From: Pyrenochaeta sp. MPI-SDFR-AT-0127 | Lineage: Eukaryota; Ascomycota; Dothideomycetes; Pleosporales; Cucurbitariaceae | Length of the DNA stretch: 58,780 nt | Direction of reading: 5' to 3' | NCBI GenBank assembly: GCA_020747015.1 | Contig: JAGTJM010000118.1 | Span: 1 to 58,780, forward strand | Part shown: in pieces, positions 20,470-31,661 of the stretch | How positions within the stretch are numbered: the first letter of the stretch is position 1 | Layout of the letters: each line of letters starts with the position of its first letter | Notes under the pieces: generated by a model | What the model was told of the DNA's origin: nothing | Database searches by the model: none | Seen by the model: only the letters and a program-made list of their open reading frames with translations | Program-made: the position numbers and the translations under genes

Positions 20470-20990
20470 CGCTGATTCGTCCACAAACTTTTGCGACGCT
20501 TCGACATCGTAGCTGCTGGCTATCTTGATGCTCAGGTCTCCGCTCTTAAGCTGGTTAGATGATACGTTCTTGGCGCTGGTTAAGTTTCCATTTTTATTCT
20601 CCTATTTGGCCTTAAGTTTGCCTGGGTTCATTGCTCGTAAGCTGTGTATGATGCGTGCATCTCCCAACCGCACAACAATCTCACATAGTGTTTGCAAGGA
20701 AGGAGCTCTGGGACTCTGTGTATTCTTTGTACCTGCTGGTGTCATCCCCGAGGTTGTCATGGCGGATAGGTGGCCACTACAGCTGTCTGGCCCTCCAGTG
20801 CTTTAGTTCGTCTTCGCCACCGTCATTACTTCTCTAGCGCCTGCCCTTGTTTTTTCCTTCATATTCAAGATCTAATATATGGTCGCCGTCGATTCACGGA
20901 TGGCCTCGGCCAGATTCTTGATTTCGTTTCAGATCTCGCTGAGGGCCTGTGCAGTGCTATCAGCTATAGCTGTAGCTTTAGGATACGCCA
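20470..20990 (-). mobile_element. LINE ORF1 relic (same family as the intact LINE)
   Basis: The plus strand here parallels the reverse complement of the intact LINE's ORF1 (about 48100-48670): ctcaggtctccgctctta, ctggttagatgatac, gggttcattgctcgta, gctctgggactctgtgta and tcgctgagggcctgtgca recur in the same order. It is therefore a minus-strand fragment of ORF1. Substitutions and small indels are many and not strongly RIP-biased, so it is old. Neither end shows a clean boundary. Short plus-strand frames such as 20525-20806 are antisense shadows of this relic. Confidence 0.75.
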
Positions 20991-21110
20991 TTGACCTCTA
21001 CTGATTCATGAATCAATGGGTTCCCAACTAGGTCAACCTGACCATCATTCCGATTTGGCTATCGCATTGTGGTTTCCAATCGGTAATCCCCAGAACAATT
21101 TATATTTTAG

Positions 21111-22654
21111 AAAGACACAGCGGTAATATGTAATCACTTCGAGATTGTAAGGTTGCTATTGGTGGAAGGAGCGAACATGGGAGCAAGCAATTCTAAACAA
21201 GAGACGCCAATACTGTATGCAGCGACTATCGGCCATCCCGGGATTGTCAAACTACTGCTAGAGAAAGGAGAAGATGTTAATGCACCTCAAAACGAAGGAA
21301 TGACCCCGCTGCATATGGCGGTTTGTAACGGAAATACTGAGGCTATAAAGATACTCATTGATACAGAAGCAAATATCTTGGCTACCGATATTCATGGCTT
21401 CGCAGCATTTCACCTTGCAGAGACTTTAATCATTGAAATTATGCACGTCCTGCTACGAAGTGAATTAAAGTCGATATTCCTGATAAAAATGGATCAACAC
21501 CGCTGTTAGAAGCGACACTGCATGGAAAGGTCGAGGTTGTTCAGCTGCTGCTCGATAAAGGGGCAGATATTGCTACTCCTGACAACATCGGGAGAACAGC
21601 GCTACACATGGCAACCGTCGGCAGTCATGTCGGAACTGTGGCACTGCGGATAGAAAAGGGTGCAAATGTTGCAATTGCTATGAACAATGGTAGCACAGCG
21701 CTTCACCAGGTCGCATATAATGGGTGCGTCGGAATTGCGAAGCTATTGATACAGAAGGGAGTAGGTACTACTCGCGTAATGAATTTCGACTGGACGCCAC
21801 TGAACACTACAGCAGTCAACGGTCGGCTTGAGCCCATGGACTTGCTGCTAGAGAACGGGGTGGATATTTCGGTTGATAATAATGACGGGTTAGCGTCACT
21901 TCTGTCGGCAGCCAGCACCGGAAATTTCGAAAATGTGAAGATGCTGCTAGAGCGTGGAGCTGATGTATCAGTCACTGGCATGCATGGATCTACGGCACTG
22001 CACGTGGCCGGAAGAGTTGGAAATTCCGAAATCGCAAAACTGCTGCTAGACCGTGGAGCTGACGTATGGATTTCTGAAATGCATGGCTGGACAGCATTGC
22101 ATGCGGCCGCAACAACTTGGAATCTCGAAACTGTAAAGCTGTCGCTAGAGAATGCTGCCGATGCAAAATCCAAAAATATCTGGAACCAAACACCGCTGTT
22201 CCTATCGATACTTTTTGGACGACAAGGAGCAGCGAGGCTGCTGCTAGAGCACCAAGATGAATCAATCACGTCAGGGGAATCTTTCTCGGGTCATACCCCA
22301 CTTCTTCTCGCAGCTCAAAAAGGACTCGTTTCTGTTGTGCGTGTGCTACTCTCGAAGAGCCATGCCAGCGTAAATACGAAGGACCATTTTTGTAGATCGT
22401 CACTATGGCTGGCCGCAGCAAATATTCATAAAGAGACGGTTGAGCTACTTCTTAACAAAGCAAGCATTGATCCTTGCTGTAAAGATTTATTCGGTTATAC
22501 TATACTATCTCTGACTGCGGAGAGAGGAATGGATGACGTTCTCAATCTTTTGCGAGAAAAGTGTGAGCAAGATGGCATTTCCATTCCAGTTGAGGATTTT
22601 TCAACACCAGTAGCCACTCCTGACGCCACGGCTTTGAACATTTGTAGTGTTTGA
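21111..22654 (+). pseudogene. ankyrin-repeat protein gene, frameshifted and 5'-truncated
   Basis: Two frames encode consecutive ankyrin repeats (TPLHMAVCNGN, TALHVAGRVGN, TALHAAATTWN and many LL..GAD.. units). Frame 1 runs from about 21111 (after a possible acceptor ttttag) to 21509. Frame 2 begins around 21470 (VDIPDKNGSTPLLEA) and runs to 22654. The switch falls between repeats at about 21450-21500 with no splice signals, so it is a real frameshift or a sequence error. No proper start codon with an N-terminal domain is present; the LINE relic ends just upstream. In moulds such repeats often follow a HET, NACHT or patatin domain, which may have been lost. About 12 repeats remain. The C-terminus has a short acidic tail. 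Confidence 0.65.
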
Positions 22655-23196
22655 TTTCCTAACATAAAATTGTGTGACGAAAACGTCACTCCTTGCGGCT
22701 TGTGCTTGGCAAATCGTTCTTTTCGCCGATACATCTATCCGTAGCTAGTACAATGTCCAAGCTACAGTGCCAATGTAATGATACCAAGCTGGTATTCAAT
22801 TTGCATGCGATGTGAATTATCAACGCGCAACGCTGTAGAAACAAAGGCCACGTAAAGAGACCATTTTTGCACGCAAATATGAGAATATGCGAATAGCCTG
22901 AAGGTGGACGACAAAATTTGGGACTTTGTATAACTCTATTGGAAACTGCGCTACAAAGTGCATTCAAGAATGCTAATCGAACATCTAAAATGGTCTTTGC
23001 CGTACAAGGGTTGAACCTAAACAATAATTCTGTTTACACATTCAGCCACTTCTGGTTCCAATCCCCAAGCCTTTCAGTTGCTGATACTCTAATCTGTGTA
23101 TATTACATGCCATCAAGACTATGATTTAAATACAGCCAGGGGCGTGACACGTGCCATACAGGTTCTGAGAGTCGAACATCTGGGGTACTCAAGCAA
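22655..23196. other. intergenic, nothing recognised
   Basis: Region between the ankyrin gene and the minus-strand membrane protein. Only overlapping short frames without family features are present. Confidence 0.4.
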
Positions 23197-23727
23197 TCAC
23201 ACAGACGGTCGCGAGTTCGAAAACGAGTGCTCCTCCTCAGCGAGCCGCGAAAATATAGCCCATCCTATCATTATAGCAGATTCAATCACGAGCAGACCCA
23301 AAGGAAATTGATTGCGAGCAAGCGAGATGCAAAGTGGAACACCGGCTCCAACGAAGATTAAGATAAAGGCCATATGGCCGAAAAGTCGGTGGTTCCTGCG
23401 AATGAGCGACAGCGCGATCTTGTTTGTACTCGTGAAAAACCGCCATATAGAAAGAAGGCCATAATATGTCGAAGCAGAGATCCAATGGAAGAATTTCGCT
23501 ATTGACCGATTATCATGTTGCGACGACCTCTCAGCGCCATCGGTGTTTGGTCTCAAGAGAGGCGTTTCTTCGTTATCATCGATATTTCTAGGACGTCCGA
23601 GCATTTGTGATTGAGTTATACTAGAGATGCCGTCTGACCTAGACACGTCATGTTGGTTTGGTCGATCCCGCCTCACCCAGGAAACGAACCTTTCTAGATG
23701 ATTGACATCGTGCTTGATGTTCTCCAT
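23197..23727 (-). CDS. small membrane protein of unknown function, 176 aa
   Basis: Single-exon frame. The N-terminal half is polar with a charged start (MENIKHDVNHLERFVSWVRR) and a DDNEETPLLRPN segment. The C-terminal half has an aromatic amphipathic stretch (TYYGLLSIWRFFTS) and then two hydrophobic segments, about residues 114-137 (GHMAFILIFVGAGVPLCISL core) and 141-160 (FPLGLLVIESAIMIGWAIFS). The EETPLLRP motif resembles an acidic dileucine-type sorting signal, which is inference. I do not recognise a family. Codon use and hydrophobicity pattern look like a real gene. Confidence 0.55.
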   Translation of the reverse strand: MENIKHDVNHLERFVSWVRRDRPNQHDVSRSDGISSITQSQMLGRPRNIDDNEETPLLRPNTDGAERSSQHDNRSIAKFFHWISASTYYGLLSIWRFFTSTNKIALSLIRRNHRLFGHMAFILIFVGAGVPLCISLARNQFPLGLLVIESAIMIGWAIFSRLAEEEHSFSNSRPSV

Positions 23728-24736
23728 GGCTGCGTGTTGAACGGGACCAGTCCCCGAAATAATCGTTCTGACTCAACCCCGATTCAATATCAAAGCGTAG
23801 TCTTAGACGATTGGACGGAACGAACCCTTATGCAAGACAGCGAGCAGCTGGCGTCCAGGCACAACAATTGATCGGATACAGGATCTCAAGCAACGTTACA
23901 AGGGTGCAAGCGCGCTATGGAATGATTTGACAATAAAGTTACTTAGGGTTCTAAGAAGATGATGATTTCTGCAACAAAGCAGAAGGACAAGGTGGCTCGA
24001 CAAGGTCGCTGTCAGATGTTTTGTTGTTAATTGCCAATCTAAGCCGCCTTAGGCCTAGGCATTCTACGGCACATGGGCTCTTGATTGTCAACCAATCATC
24101 CCAAACCCCGCACCAAACTTCCCGTCCCTGTAGAGGGATTTACACCTTCGCACTTTTATACTTGCAACGCATGCGAGAGAACATAAACGAGCTCATGCGC
24201 CTGGGCCTGCTGAATAGAATCTTGTGCGACATCGGTGTCATTGTCACCAACCAGCCTAGAATTGAACATACTTCAGTATTCGCATTGTGAGGTTGAAGTA
24301 GATTTCATTGATCATGGTAAAGTTTGACAGCGTCGCATCTGGTAAGAAATAGACGTATCTTTTCAATGCCCGAAAAGAACAGGATTAGATTTGTTTCGAT
24401 GCCGAGACCAGCCTGCAGAACCAAGCCATTTTCCGCATCTGTTCATAATACTTCATCCTGAGCTCGCAGCACTCGCGGAGCGCTGCATAAGGCAATAAAG
24501 ACTAGTACCATTTCCACTAGAATTCTTTAGGTGTTCGACTCCCCCGCTTCGCTGGCCTCGGAAGAGAGGATTTCAGAGTGAATGAATCCGCCGCTAAATA
24601 TTCCTGATACAGTTTCGGTACCCTGGCTATTGCCATAAGGATGCGGAGTTTCGCAAGATGCATATAATAGATATATGGTAAATCTACTCGAGGGAAATAG
24701 GAAGTCATCTTGTCACCCTTTGACACTACGCTTCAT
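23728..24736. other. intergenic, nothing recognised
   Basis: About 1 kb between two minus-strand genes. It contains the promoter of the membrane protein gene (left) and the 3' flank of the F-box gene (right). Frames 24021-24290 (+) and 24517-24726 (-) show no domain features and are not called. Confidence 0.4.
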
Positions 24737-25921
24737 TCAAGAACGTGTTGCACTCCTTGCTACAAGATCAAGAACACTACTGCCACTTGGTCCCGTATAA
24801 CGTACCCAAGTAACCCGCCTGTTTCCTTGAGGACCCCTCTCAAAAATTTCAAGTCCTGGTCCATAATCTCTTTCAATATGTTCCTTGCTGAGCTCCTGAA
24901 ATTGGATGGTTCTGAACCCTTCCTCTGAGAGAAACTTGAGATTGAAAAAGTTTAGAGCAGGAAAATCACTTCCGATACGCGTTAACAGGTCTCTCCATGC
25001 TGAACCTCGACTTAATCTCATCAGACTGAATGAAAAGCTAGTCAAACTTTGTTTGGAATTCGCTATGAGCATAAGAATGTTGTGCGCGGGTAGCGTAGAC
25101 ATCAAGATGTCAATACTTCTTAGTTTTGAAACGGGAACGCCTGTCGAGAACATTGAGTCCCCCTCTTCGTTCCATGGTCTTTCGATAGATATCTTCAGGT
25201 TCTCGAGAATTGGAGCATTGTATAGGACCTGTTCTGACCAGAATGATCTGCTAGCCGTAGCAAAGCATAACTCGGCAGATTCCAGCATTGAGAACGCCAC
25301 GTCTTGACCTTGATGCTGCGGGGAGAGTTGAATTGCTGCTTCGACTACTGACTGAGACTTCCTCTGGATCTTTATGGAAACAGCTGCTAAGTTGGCACCG
25401 TCAAGAATGTTTGTTGCGAGGGTACTTGCAGGTTCTGTACTCGAAGATGCATTCCCAATACGATAGTCTCGTATTTTGATCGTCTCTGGACGCAATCGAC
25501 CATCTATGCACATTGTCTTAAGACTAGAGACACCAATCTCGTTCTCCTTGACGAAGTGCGCATCATTGCGCGGCCAGACATGCGGCGTGCGATTCAACTG
25601 CTTCACGTACAGGGTCGTGAGTGTCGCTTGAGCGTCCATTCTCTCACAATCGTCTTGGATGCATATATTCTTTACGTAATTTCGCAGGTGTGTGTTACTA
25701 GAGATATCTTCTAATTTCTCAATGTCCGAATCCATGAGACTGGTTTTCCATGTCGTAAAAAGCCGTTGTCTTACAACGTGTAATGTTTGCGCATGAGTCT
25801 GCCTGCAAACCAATCGAAAGGAACATAAGTCTGGGCACTCTAGGTATTGCGCCCAATTTTCGACGAGCTCCGTGGGCATCCTACGAAAACACGGAGATGC
25901 CATTTTGAGATTTCTTATCAT
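24737..25921 (-). CDS. F-box domain protein, 394 aa
   Basis: One exon. An F-box lies at about residues 10-50: RMPTELVENWAQYLECPDLCSFRLVCRQTHA has the LP.EL...I..YL...DL..LRLVC pattern of fungal F-boxes. The remainder (LSPQHQ..., LRSIDILMSTLPAHNILMLI, LTSFSFSLMRLSRGSAWRDLL) has irregular leucine-rich spacing like the substrate-binding part of fungal F-box/LRR proteins. Such proteins bind Skp1 and bring targets to an SCF ubiquitin ligase; the target is unknown. The start may be the second methionine (MASPCFRRMP). Fast-evolving F-box genes of this sort are common in moulds, and no intron is needed. Confidence 0.75.
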   Translation of the reverse strand: MIRNLKMASPCFRRMPTELVENWAQYLECPDLCSFRLVCRQTHAQTLHVVRQRLFTTWKTSLMDSDIEKLEDISSNTHLRNYVKNICIQDDCERMDAQATLTTLYVKQLNRTPHVWPRNDAHFVKENEIGVSSLKTMCIDGRLRPETIKIRDYRIGNASSSTEPASTLATNILDGANLAAVSIKIQRKSQSVVEAAIQLSPQHQGQDVAFSMLESAELCFATASRSFWSEQVLYNAPILENLKISIERPWNEEGDSMFSTGVPVSKLRSIDILMSTLPAHNILMLIANSKQSLTSFSFSLMRLSRGSAWRDLLTRIGSDFPALNFFNLKFLSEEGFRTIQFQELSKEHIERDYGPGLEIFERGPQGNRRVTWVRYTGPSGSSVLDLVARSATRS

Positions 25922-27219
25922 TTGTTGACAAGTATTTCTTTGGTGCCGCCAATAATGGAATTAGAATCTGATACGTGCAAAGATGTTCTAATACCGGGAC
26001 TTCTGCTCGGTTGATTGTCAGATAGATCAAAGAAGAGAATCACTCTGGTAGTTACCAACCGAACTCCTATGAGTAATTAAATCACCCGACTATGGCTTGC
26101 CTGTAATGGTATACAGACATGATAGCTGTTGTGCACACGGAGATGTTTGAGGTAATGAAGCCCAAGCAATGACTGACAACTGCGATATGCATGCTTACCT
26201 CATACGTCATCGCATTGCTGCCAAGAGTCTTTATTTAGCTAGGATCACACTCGATACTCACACTAGTGATGCCGTGAAACCGACATCAGGTAGTCGGGTC
26301 TTTTGGTGATGATAACATGTAAGCTGACAGCAAACTACTTTACCGTACTGTCAAACTTTACGATGAGCCTCTTCAGAGCTGCCAGATGTATTGTCTAAGG
26401 GCTGAATATTGGCAAAGCGCCCATTCAAAAGCTTCTAGCATTCATATTTTTCTAGCAGCTACCAATACCTTGCATGCAAAATGTGTGAAGTATAGAGGAT
26501 GTAAGTGTCCGCGGAAGATGGCCTTGTCTAGCAATGATCCTTTAAATTCTCACGTGTTCCAGATTTCTATAGCGAAAGACACGCATAGGATTTCAAGGCC
26601 CCCAAGAATCCTCGAATGATCTTCCCCAATTTGGTTCAGAAACCAAGCAATAATCAAAAGGAGACGTGATCCACCACTATAGCGGCTTATAATTTGGGGT
26701 AGCTCTTACCTTCTCAGCTCTCCAATCCTATGTATCAGGGAAGAACTGGTTGCCTTGTTTAAGCGAGCCCGGGGACACCACATGAGCTAATGCTGGAGGA
26801 TGGGATCTAGATTTAAGTCGTAAGACCACCCGGAGTAGATGCTTTTTGATTGGATTGGATGAACTTCGTATGACTTATTAGCGGATACAGCGTTCACTAA
26901 GGTGATAGAAATCCTACGCTAACCAGAGACCCGTAAAAGCGAATTAGATGGTAGACCGGACTTTTCTGAATCAAAAGGCGGAAATGCTACCTAGTAGTCT
27001 CACAACCTAGTAGTCTCACCAGGTGCATGCTTAATTGGCCATTTTCTTCATATTTTATACGTCATATCGGTGAGCCAGACACATATAAAGGTACAGGAAA
27101 CACCCGTCACTTGAATGTAGCAACTGTAATACTTCATCCTATTAATGGGGCGTGAAGTATCTTCAGTCCTTCAGAACGTCTCCAAAATCATCAAATAGCT
27201 ACTACCATCACGACGCACA
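25922..27219. other. 1.3-kb intergenic region
   Basis: No supported gene. The frame at 26386-26619 has no recognisable content. The region holds the F-box promoter (left) and the promoter of the secreted-protein gene (right), plus a short tandem duplication at 26989-27020. Confidence 0.4.
26989..27020. repeat. tandem duplication of a 16-bp unit
   Basis: The unit acctagtagtctcaca at 26989-27004 is repeated at 27005-27020 with a single change in the last base. It is a minor local duplication upstream of the secreted-protein gene. Confidence 0.7.
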
Positions 27220-28259
27220 ATGGCTCGCTCCCTTTTCTTGCAGGTGCTATGCATATGCGTAACGCTACTTTTCTCTCTTTCCCTCTCTGCTCCCCCTAAA
27301 GTCCTGTAAGTCTGCATCACATTTTCCATGGAGTGATATGACATTAAATAACAAAATTGACATATTTCAGGTCAAAGACGATAGGTTATTCGAAGCGTGC
27401 AAGTGCTCTCGATGATCTCTGGAGAAGCATTCCGAATACAAAAAAGGCTGGAGGCGACTCTGCTCTTTACTTCAAGATTGACCAGTCTACAAATGACGCA
27501 TGGGGGATCACATTTCTTTATGGTTGCACGGCGCTCATGATTTCTGACCCCGAACATGTCATAGGTATGAAGCCAGTTCGCTCATTGGTCTTTAGTACAC
27601 ATTGGAATGGGCAGCTTTGTGTACACCAACTTAGCTTGTTCAAGTCTATTGTAACACTTGTCGAAGTTTCAGTCTGGTTTTACCATACGCTCAATGAAGT
27701 GCAATATCTATTCCGGTCACCGGTACTAACTTCGCGTAGTGGCGCATCTGCAGGAGATCAATTCGAACGCATGTCTATCATTGACCGACACAGCCACGGT
27801 GGAGAGGTTCATTAACGACAAACTGGAACCTGCGACCGACTTTGTATGTAATTCTAAAAGTAGTCTTTTCTACGATTTAACAAAATATACAGTTCGACCC
27901 GGGCCCAAACACTCGCGTAGAACTCATTTACAGTTCCCAGCAAAATGGAACTCCGCGTCTTGATCTGATCGAAGGATTCTTGACTGACACTTGGGGTCTC
28001 GACGAGGGCGCAATAAGGAGGTGGGCTATGGTTGGTGGAAGCGGTACCGGCGACGCCCCCGGAAGTCCGCAAGGGAAAGCTGTCGTTCAGGTATGTTGTA
28101 TCCCATCAACCGATGCATACCGGCATCAAATTGGCGCTTCATGCTAATGGAACAATACTGCAGTGGCTTGCAGGAAACGGACAGCCAACGGGCACCCTAA
28201 AGGTGTTCCTTGGTTCAAGCCCATCGCAAGAGAATCCTATCCGCGAGGATAACTTTTAA
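27220..28259 (+). CDS. secreted protein of unknown function, multi-exon
   Basis: The ATG at 27220 opens a clear signal peptide (MARSLFLQVLCICVTLLFSL, cleavage near LSA). Supported exons: 27220-27306; about 27371-27561 (SKTIGYSKRAS...FLYGCTALMISDPEHVI); about 27751-27840 (EINSNACLSLTDTATVERFI); about 27892-28091 (FDPGPNTRVELIYSSQQ...GKAVVQ); 28164-28259 (WLAGNGQPTGTLKVFLGSS). The stretch 27562-27750 is uncertain: a small exon after ctttag (HIGMGSF) probably lies between. The GCTALM... and TDTWGLDEGAIRRW parts resemble uncharacterised secreted fungal proteins, but I cannot name a family. Predicted size is about 230 residues. Intron ends are GT/AG with branch-like CTAAC or CTAAT. Confidence 0.55.
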
Positions 28260-29834
28260 TTACTTCTGGGCGCTACATTCGAAGTTACGTACAGGTTTCT
28301 TTACATATGGGATCGTGAAGGAATAGTTTCGATATGATGTTCTCTTGCTAGAACATTGGTGTAACCGCTTGAATGATAGTGCAACACTGAGGTAAACCAC
28401 GACATTCGCAATCGCCCATGAGACCGATACTATTATTACCCGGACTTCTTGAAAAAAACGGCCCACTAAAATCATCGTTCTTGGTCATGGATCTATCAAG
28501 TACCCCGCATAAATTCAATACATCATTAACGTACGCATCTTGCAATTTCGCGAAGCCATCATCGGACCAATGACTTGGTGGTGCTCCGAGAACCAGAGCA
28601 CATAACCTGGGCAATAGATTTCTTTTATACGGCCCACTCTTTCAGCACTAGCTTACTATGCAAACTCGTTCAGCAAATCTTTTCACCGCTTGTTGACCTC
28701 CCGCTTGTGTCAAAGTCGTTATCGCCAAATGCTCCCGCTCGCTCAAGTGCAATGCCCTAGAAAATCAGCAACAGGGTCCTACTGTCCGTTTCTAATACTT
28801 CTACTCATTCCTGTGTTTGTAATCAACAAACCTCGAGCTAGATCCTTGCTTGGAATGAACCAGCTGACGAATCCATACCTTGCAAGTGATTTCATTCCCG
28901 GGCAGTGATGCAGCCTACATTCCGACCTTGGATCTGGTTCAACTGTTTCTCGATAATTTTTTGGGTTACGTGCTACCCAAAGATGTACCATACTGTAAAA
29001 TTCCCAGAGTTCTCGCGAAAAGAAGCCATTGAAATCCATCGTTCTCGTGGTCCCCGTTTGATAGAAGTTACTCCTCATCTTAGACAATTACTGCAAGGCG
29101 AAGGGGTATCTCGCCGTGTAACATCAGGTATGACCGCGCCCAAAGCTTCATCTATTAGTCGTGCTAGAACACGCCTTTTATTAATGCCTATTGCTTAAAA
29201 CATCTTAGCATCGTAGGATCAGGTGTCGATGCGGCCCTTCTACATCAACCGTATGGCGTGCCTCGGCACTTTTCTCCTTGGCTCTAACTTGGCTTTGTTG
29301 GTTTCAATATGAAACGGCCCTTCTGCGTCTACTCAGCCTCCCCCGTAGACGTACTCATATCAGTCACTTTGAGGCTAAACCTCTGGATGATCAAGAAAGG
29401 CCAAAATGTTTGTGTATACAGAGCACAGTTTGGCTACCGGAAATCTAACATTTATCATGGGAATGTACAAAACTTGGACGTAGGACGTATCTTAGAACAA
29501 AGTTTACAATGCAAGAACCAGAAGATGATTGAAAATATGTCACTATTCTTTTTACTCTAGACGCGTCATGTTTCATTCGCCAAGATGGGGCAATATCTCC
29601 TATCCCTGGCGCATAAGTGGAGGTGGAATACAATGTGCAATTCTGAATTAATCAGCTCGTACCTATCACATGATCAGATACTTGGCATGTTTGAGAGATG
29701 TACGATCATCATGTCGAATACAGGTTACAATTGTGTTTAGTATTTAAGTACCTTGGAGAATCCTCAACTTTTTGAACCATCAAGCATCTTCTCAATCATC
29801 TCTGGCCTGCGCATTAGCTTCACTGAGCTCAATC
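28260..29834. other. 1.6-kb region with coding-like fragments but no supported gene
   Basis: A minus-strand frame at 28348-28614 has six cysteines near its end and a splice-like acceptor (ttgcccag) just before it. A plus-strand stretch at about 28890-29030 reads smoothly (IPTLDLVQLFLDNFLGY). Neither can be extended to a complete gene, so they may be decayed genes. A TATTTAA word near 29738 may be the core promoter of the GMC gene. Confidence 0.4.
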
Positions 29835-31661
29835 ATGTTTTCTATTCTCTCGACCTGCACTGTAGCAGTTTTCGCTATCCAAACCGTCTCTGCCCAGGAT
29901 ATCTATGACTATATCGTCGTAGGAAGTGGCCCTGGTGGAGGGCCTCTGGCATGCAATCTTGCCAGGGCAGGGTACAAAACCCTCCTACTTGAGGCTGGCA
30001 TCGACCGCGCAGATGATCCCATATGGAACTCACTCGCCAACAACTATGCTGCTGTCAACAGTCCCCTGGCTCGATGGGACTTCTTCGTCCAGCACTCGGA
30101 AGACCCTCAAGAACAAGCCCGATACGAGAGACAGACGTACCGCACGACCAATGGTTCCTTCTATACTGGCCTTGACCCCCCCGCTGGCGCCGAAAGACTC
30201 GGAATCTGGTATCCCCGTGGCACTTCACTAGGAGGCTGCTCTATGAACAATGCAGCCATCGTGTCTTTGCCACCTGACGGTGACTGGGACATAGTCGTCA
30301 ACCGTACCGGTGACGAATCCTGGAGCGCAAACAATATGCGCCAACACTTTGTCAACATTGAGAGAAATGAATGGCTCCCTCGTGGTACTCCAGGGCATGG
30401 GTTTGATGGATGGCTACGCACCAACACTCAGAACAACTCCTGGACACAAGAGCCTAACAACAATGTGTTCCGCATGATGGCTGGGCTAGCTAATGCTACT
30501 GGTCAGGACTCTGGAAACATGGCCGAGCTAGTGCTTCGAGATGTTAATGCCCTTGAACCCGATCGTGACCAACGATTGGGATTCTACGGGATGAGCCATC
30601 ACATGGACAGGAACGGTCTTCGCTCAGGGCCAAATAGCTACATCCGCGATACCTTGAACGACCCAGCCAACTATCCCTTGACTGTCCAGGTCAACAGCTT
30701 TGTCACTAGAGTTCTGTTCGACGAAAGCGGACCTATCCCCGTTGCAAATGGAGTGGAGGTATTGAAGGGGGAGTCCATTTACCGCGCCGACCCCAGATGG
30801 ACGGATGCAAACAAAGGCAACTTGACGACTTTCAAGGCCAAGAGAGAAGTCATCGTGTCAGGCGGTACTTTCAACAGTCCCCAGATTCTCAAGCACTCTG
30901 GTATCGGCCCGGCCGCAGAACTTAGCCAGTTTGGAATAAAGGTTGTCAAGGATCTTCCAGGCGTCGGAGAGAATTTGGCTGAGAACTATGAAGCTGGCAT
31001 TCTCGGCCGAGCAAGCGATGACATTAATCGCAACGGTGGGCAGACTGCCCTCTTCATCAAGACCCCGACCGAAACAGGGGGCCGCAATATCCACGCTTGG
31101 TGCGGGGCTTTCGCGCTGGAGGGATTCTGGCCTGGAATGCCAAACAACTACGGCCCACGGCAGTACATGTGCGCCATGGCGCACATGGAACCAAGATCTC
31201 GCGCTGGCAGTGTGAGGTTGAGGTCTGCGGATCCGACTGATACTCCTGAGATCAACTTTCGCTTCTGGGAAGTTGGCGGCGAGGAGGACTTGCGCGAGCT
31301 AGTTGATGCCATCAAAATCATACGTCAAGGATTCGAGGCTGCAGAAGCACCCGCTACGCCTTGGAACGAGATTCATCCTTGCCACGGAAATACCACAGGC
31401 TGCAGTGACGAAGAACAGCTCGACTTTTTCAGACATCAATCTTTTGGCCACCATGCTTCGTCTACATGTGCCATTGGGGCTGCCGACGACCCCATGGCGG
31501 TGGTGGATAGCAAATTTCGGGTTCATGGTGTCAAAAACCTGCGAGTAGTTGACACATCGGTCTTTCCATATGTCCCAGGCGCTTTCCCTGTGTTGCCGAC
31601 ATACATGATCTCAGACAAAGCTTCTGGAGACATTATTGGGGACGCTCAGTCTTGTTCGTAG
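29835..31661 (+). CDS. secreted GMC oxidoreductase (FAD), 608 aa
   Basis: Single exon. I chose the ATG at 29835 because it opens a signal peptide (MFSILSTCTVAVFAIQTVSA) directly before the FAD-binding start DIYDYIVVGSGPGGG; upstream in-frame sequence has no ATG. Domain marks in order: the Rossmann motif (residues 24-55), the GMC signature around PRGTSLGGCSMNNA, the second GMC signature VSGGTFNSPQILKHSGIG, and the C-terminal active site FGHHASSTCAIG (His near residue 540) followed by VPGAFPVLPTYMISDKA. The enzyme should oxidise an alcohol or sugar-type substrate with FAD (AA3-like or choline-dehydrogenase-like). The position that usually holds the second catalytic His/Asn lies in PGAFPVLP and is not obviously conserved. 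Substrate is unknown. Confidence 0.9.
   Translation: MFSILSTCTVAVFAIQTVSAQDIYDYIVVGSGPGGGPLACNLARAGYKTLLLEAGIDRADDPIWNSLANNYAAVNSPLARWDFFVQHSEDPQEQARYERQTYRTTNGSFYTGLDPPAGAERLGIWYPRGTSLGGCSMNNAAIVSLPPDGDWDIVVNRTGDESWSANNMRQHFVNIERNEWLPRGTPGHGFDGWLRTNTQNNSWTQEPNNNVFRMMAGLANATGQDSGNMAELVLRDVNALEPDRDQRLGFYGMSHHMDRNGLRSGPNSYIRDTLNDPANYPLTVQVNSFVTRVLFDESGPIPVANGVEVLKGESIYRADPRWTDANKGNLTTFKAKREVIVSGGTFNSPQILKHSGIGPAAELSQFGIKVVKDLPGVGENLAENYEAGILGRASDDINRNGGQTALFIKTPTETGGRNIHAWCGAFALEGFWPGMPNNYGPRQYMCAMAHMEPRSRAGSVRLRSADPTDTPEINFRFWEVGGEEDLRELVDAIKIIRQGFEAAEAPATPWNEIHPCHGNTTGCSDEEQLDFFRHQSFGHHASSTCAIGAADDPMAVVDSKFRVHGVKNLRVVDTSVFPYVPGAFPVLPTYMISDKASGDIIGDAQSCS

Noticed and set aside
28348..29087. 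A minus-strand gene made of 28348-28614 and 28779-29087
   Set aside because: Splice signals and frames cannot be joined into one product, and neither piece has a recognisable domain.
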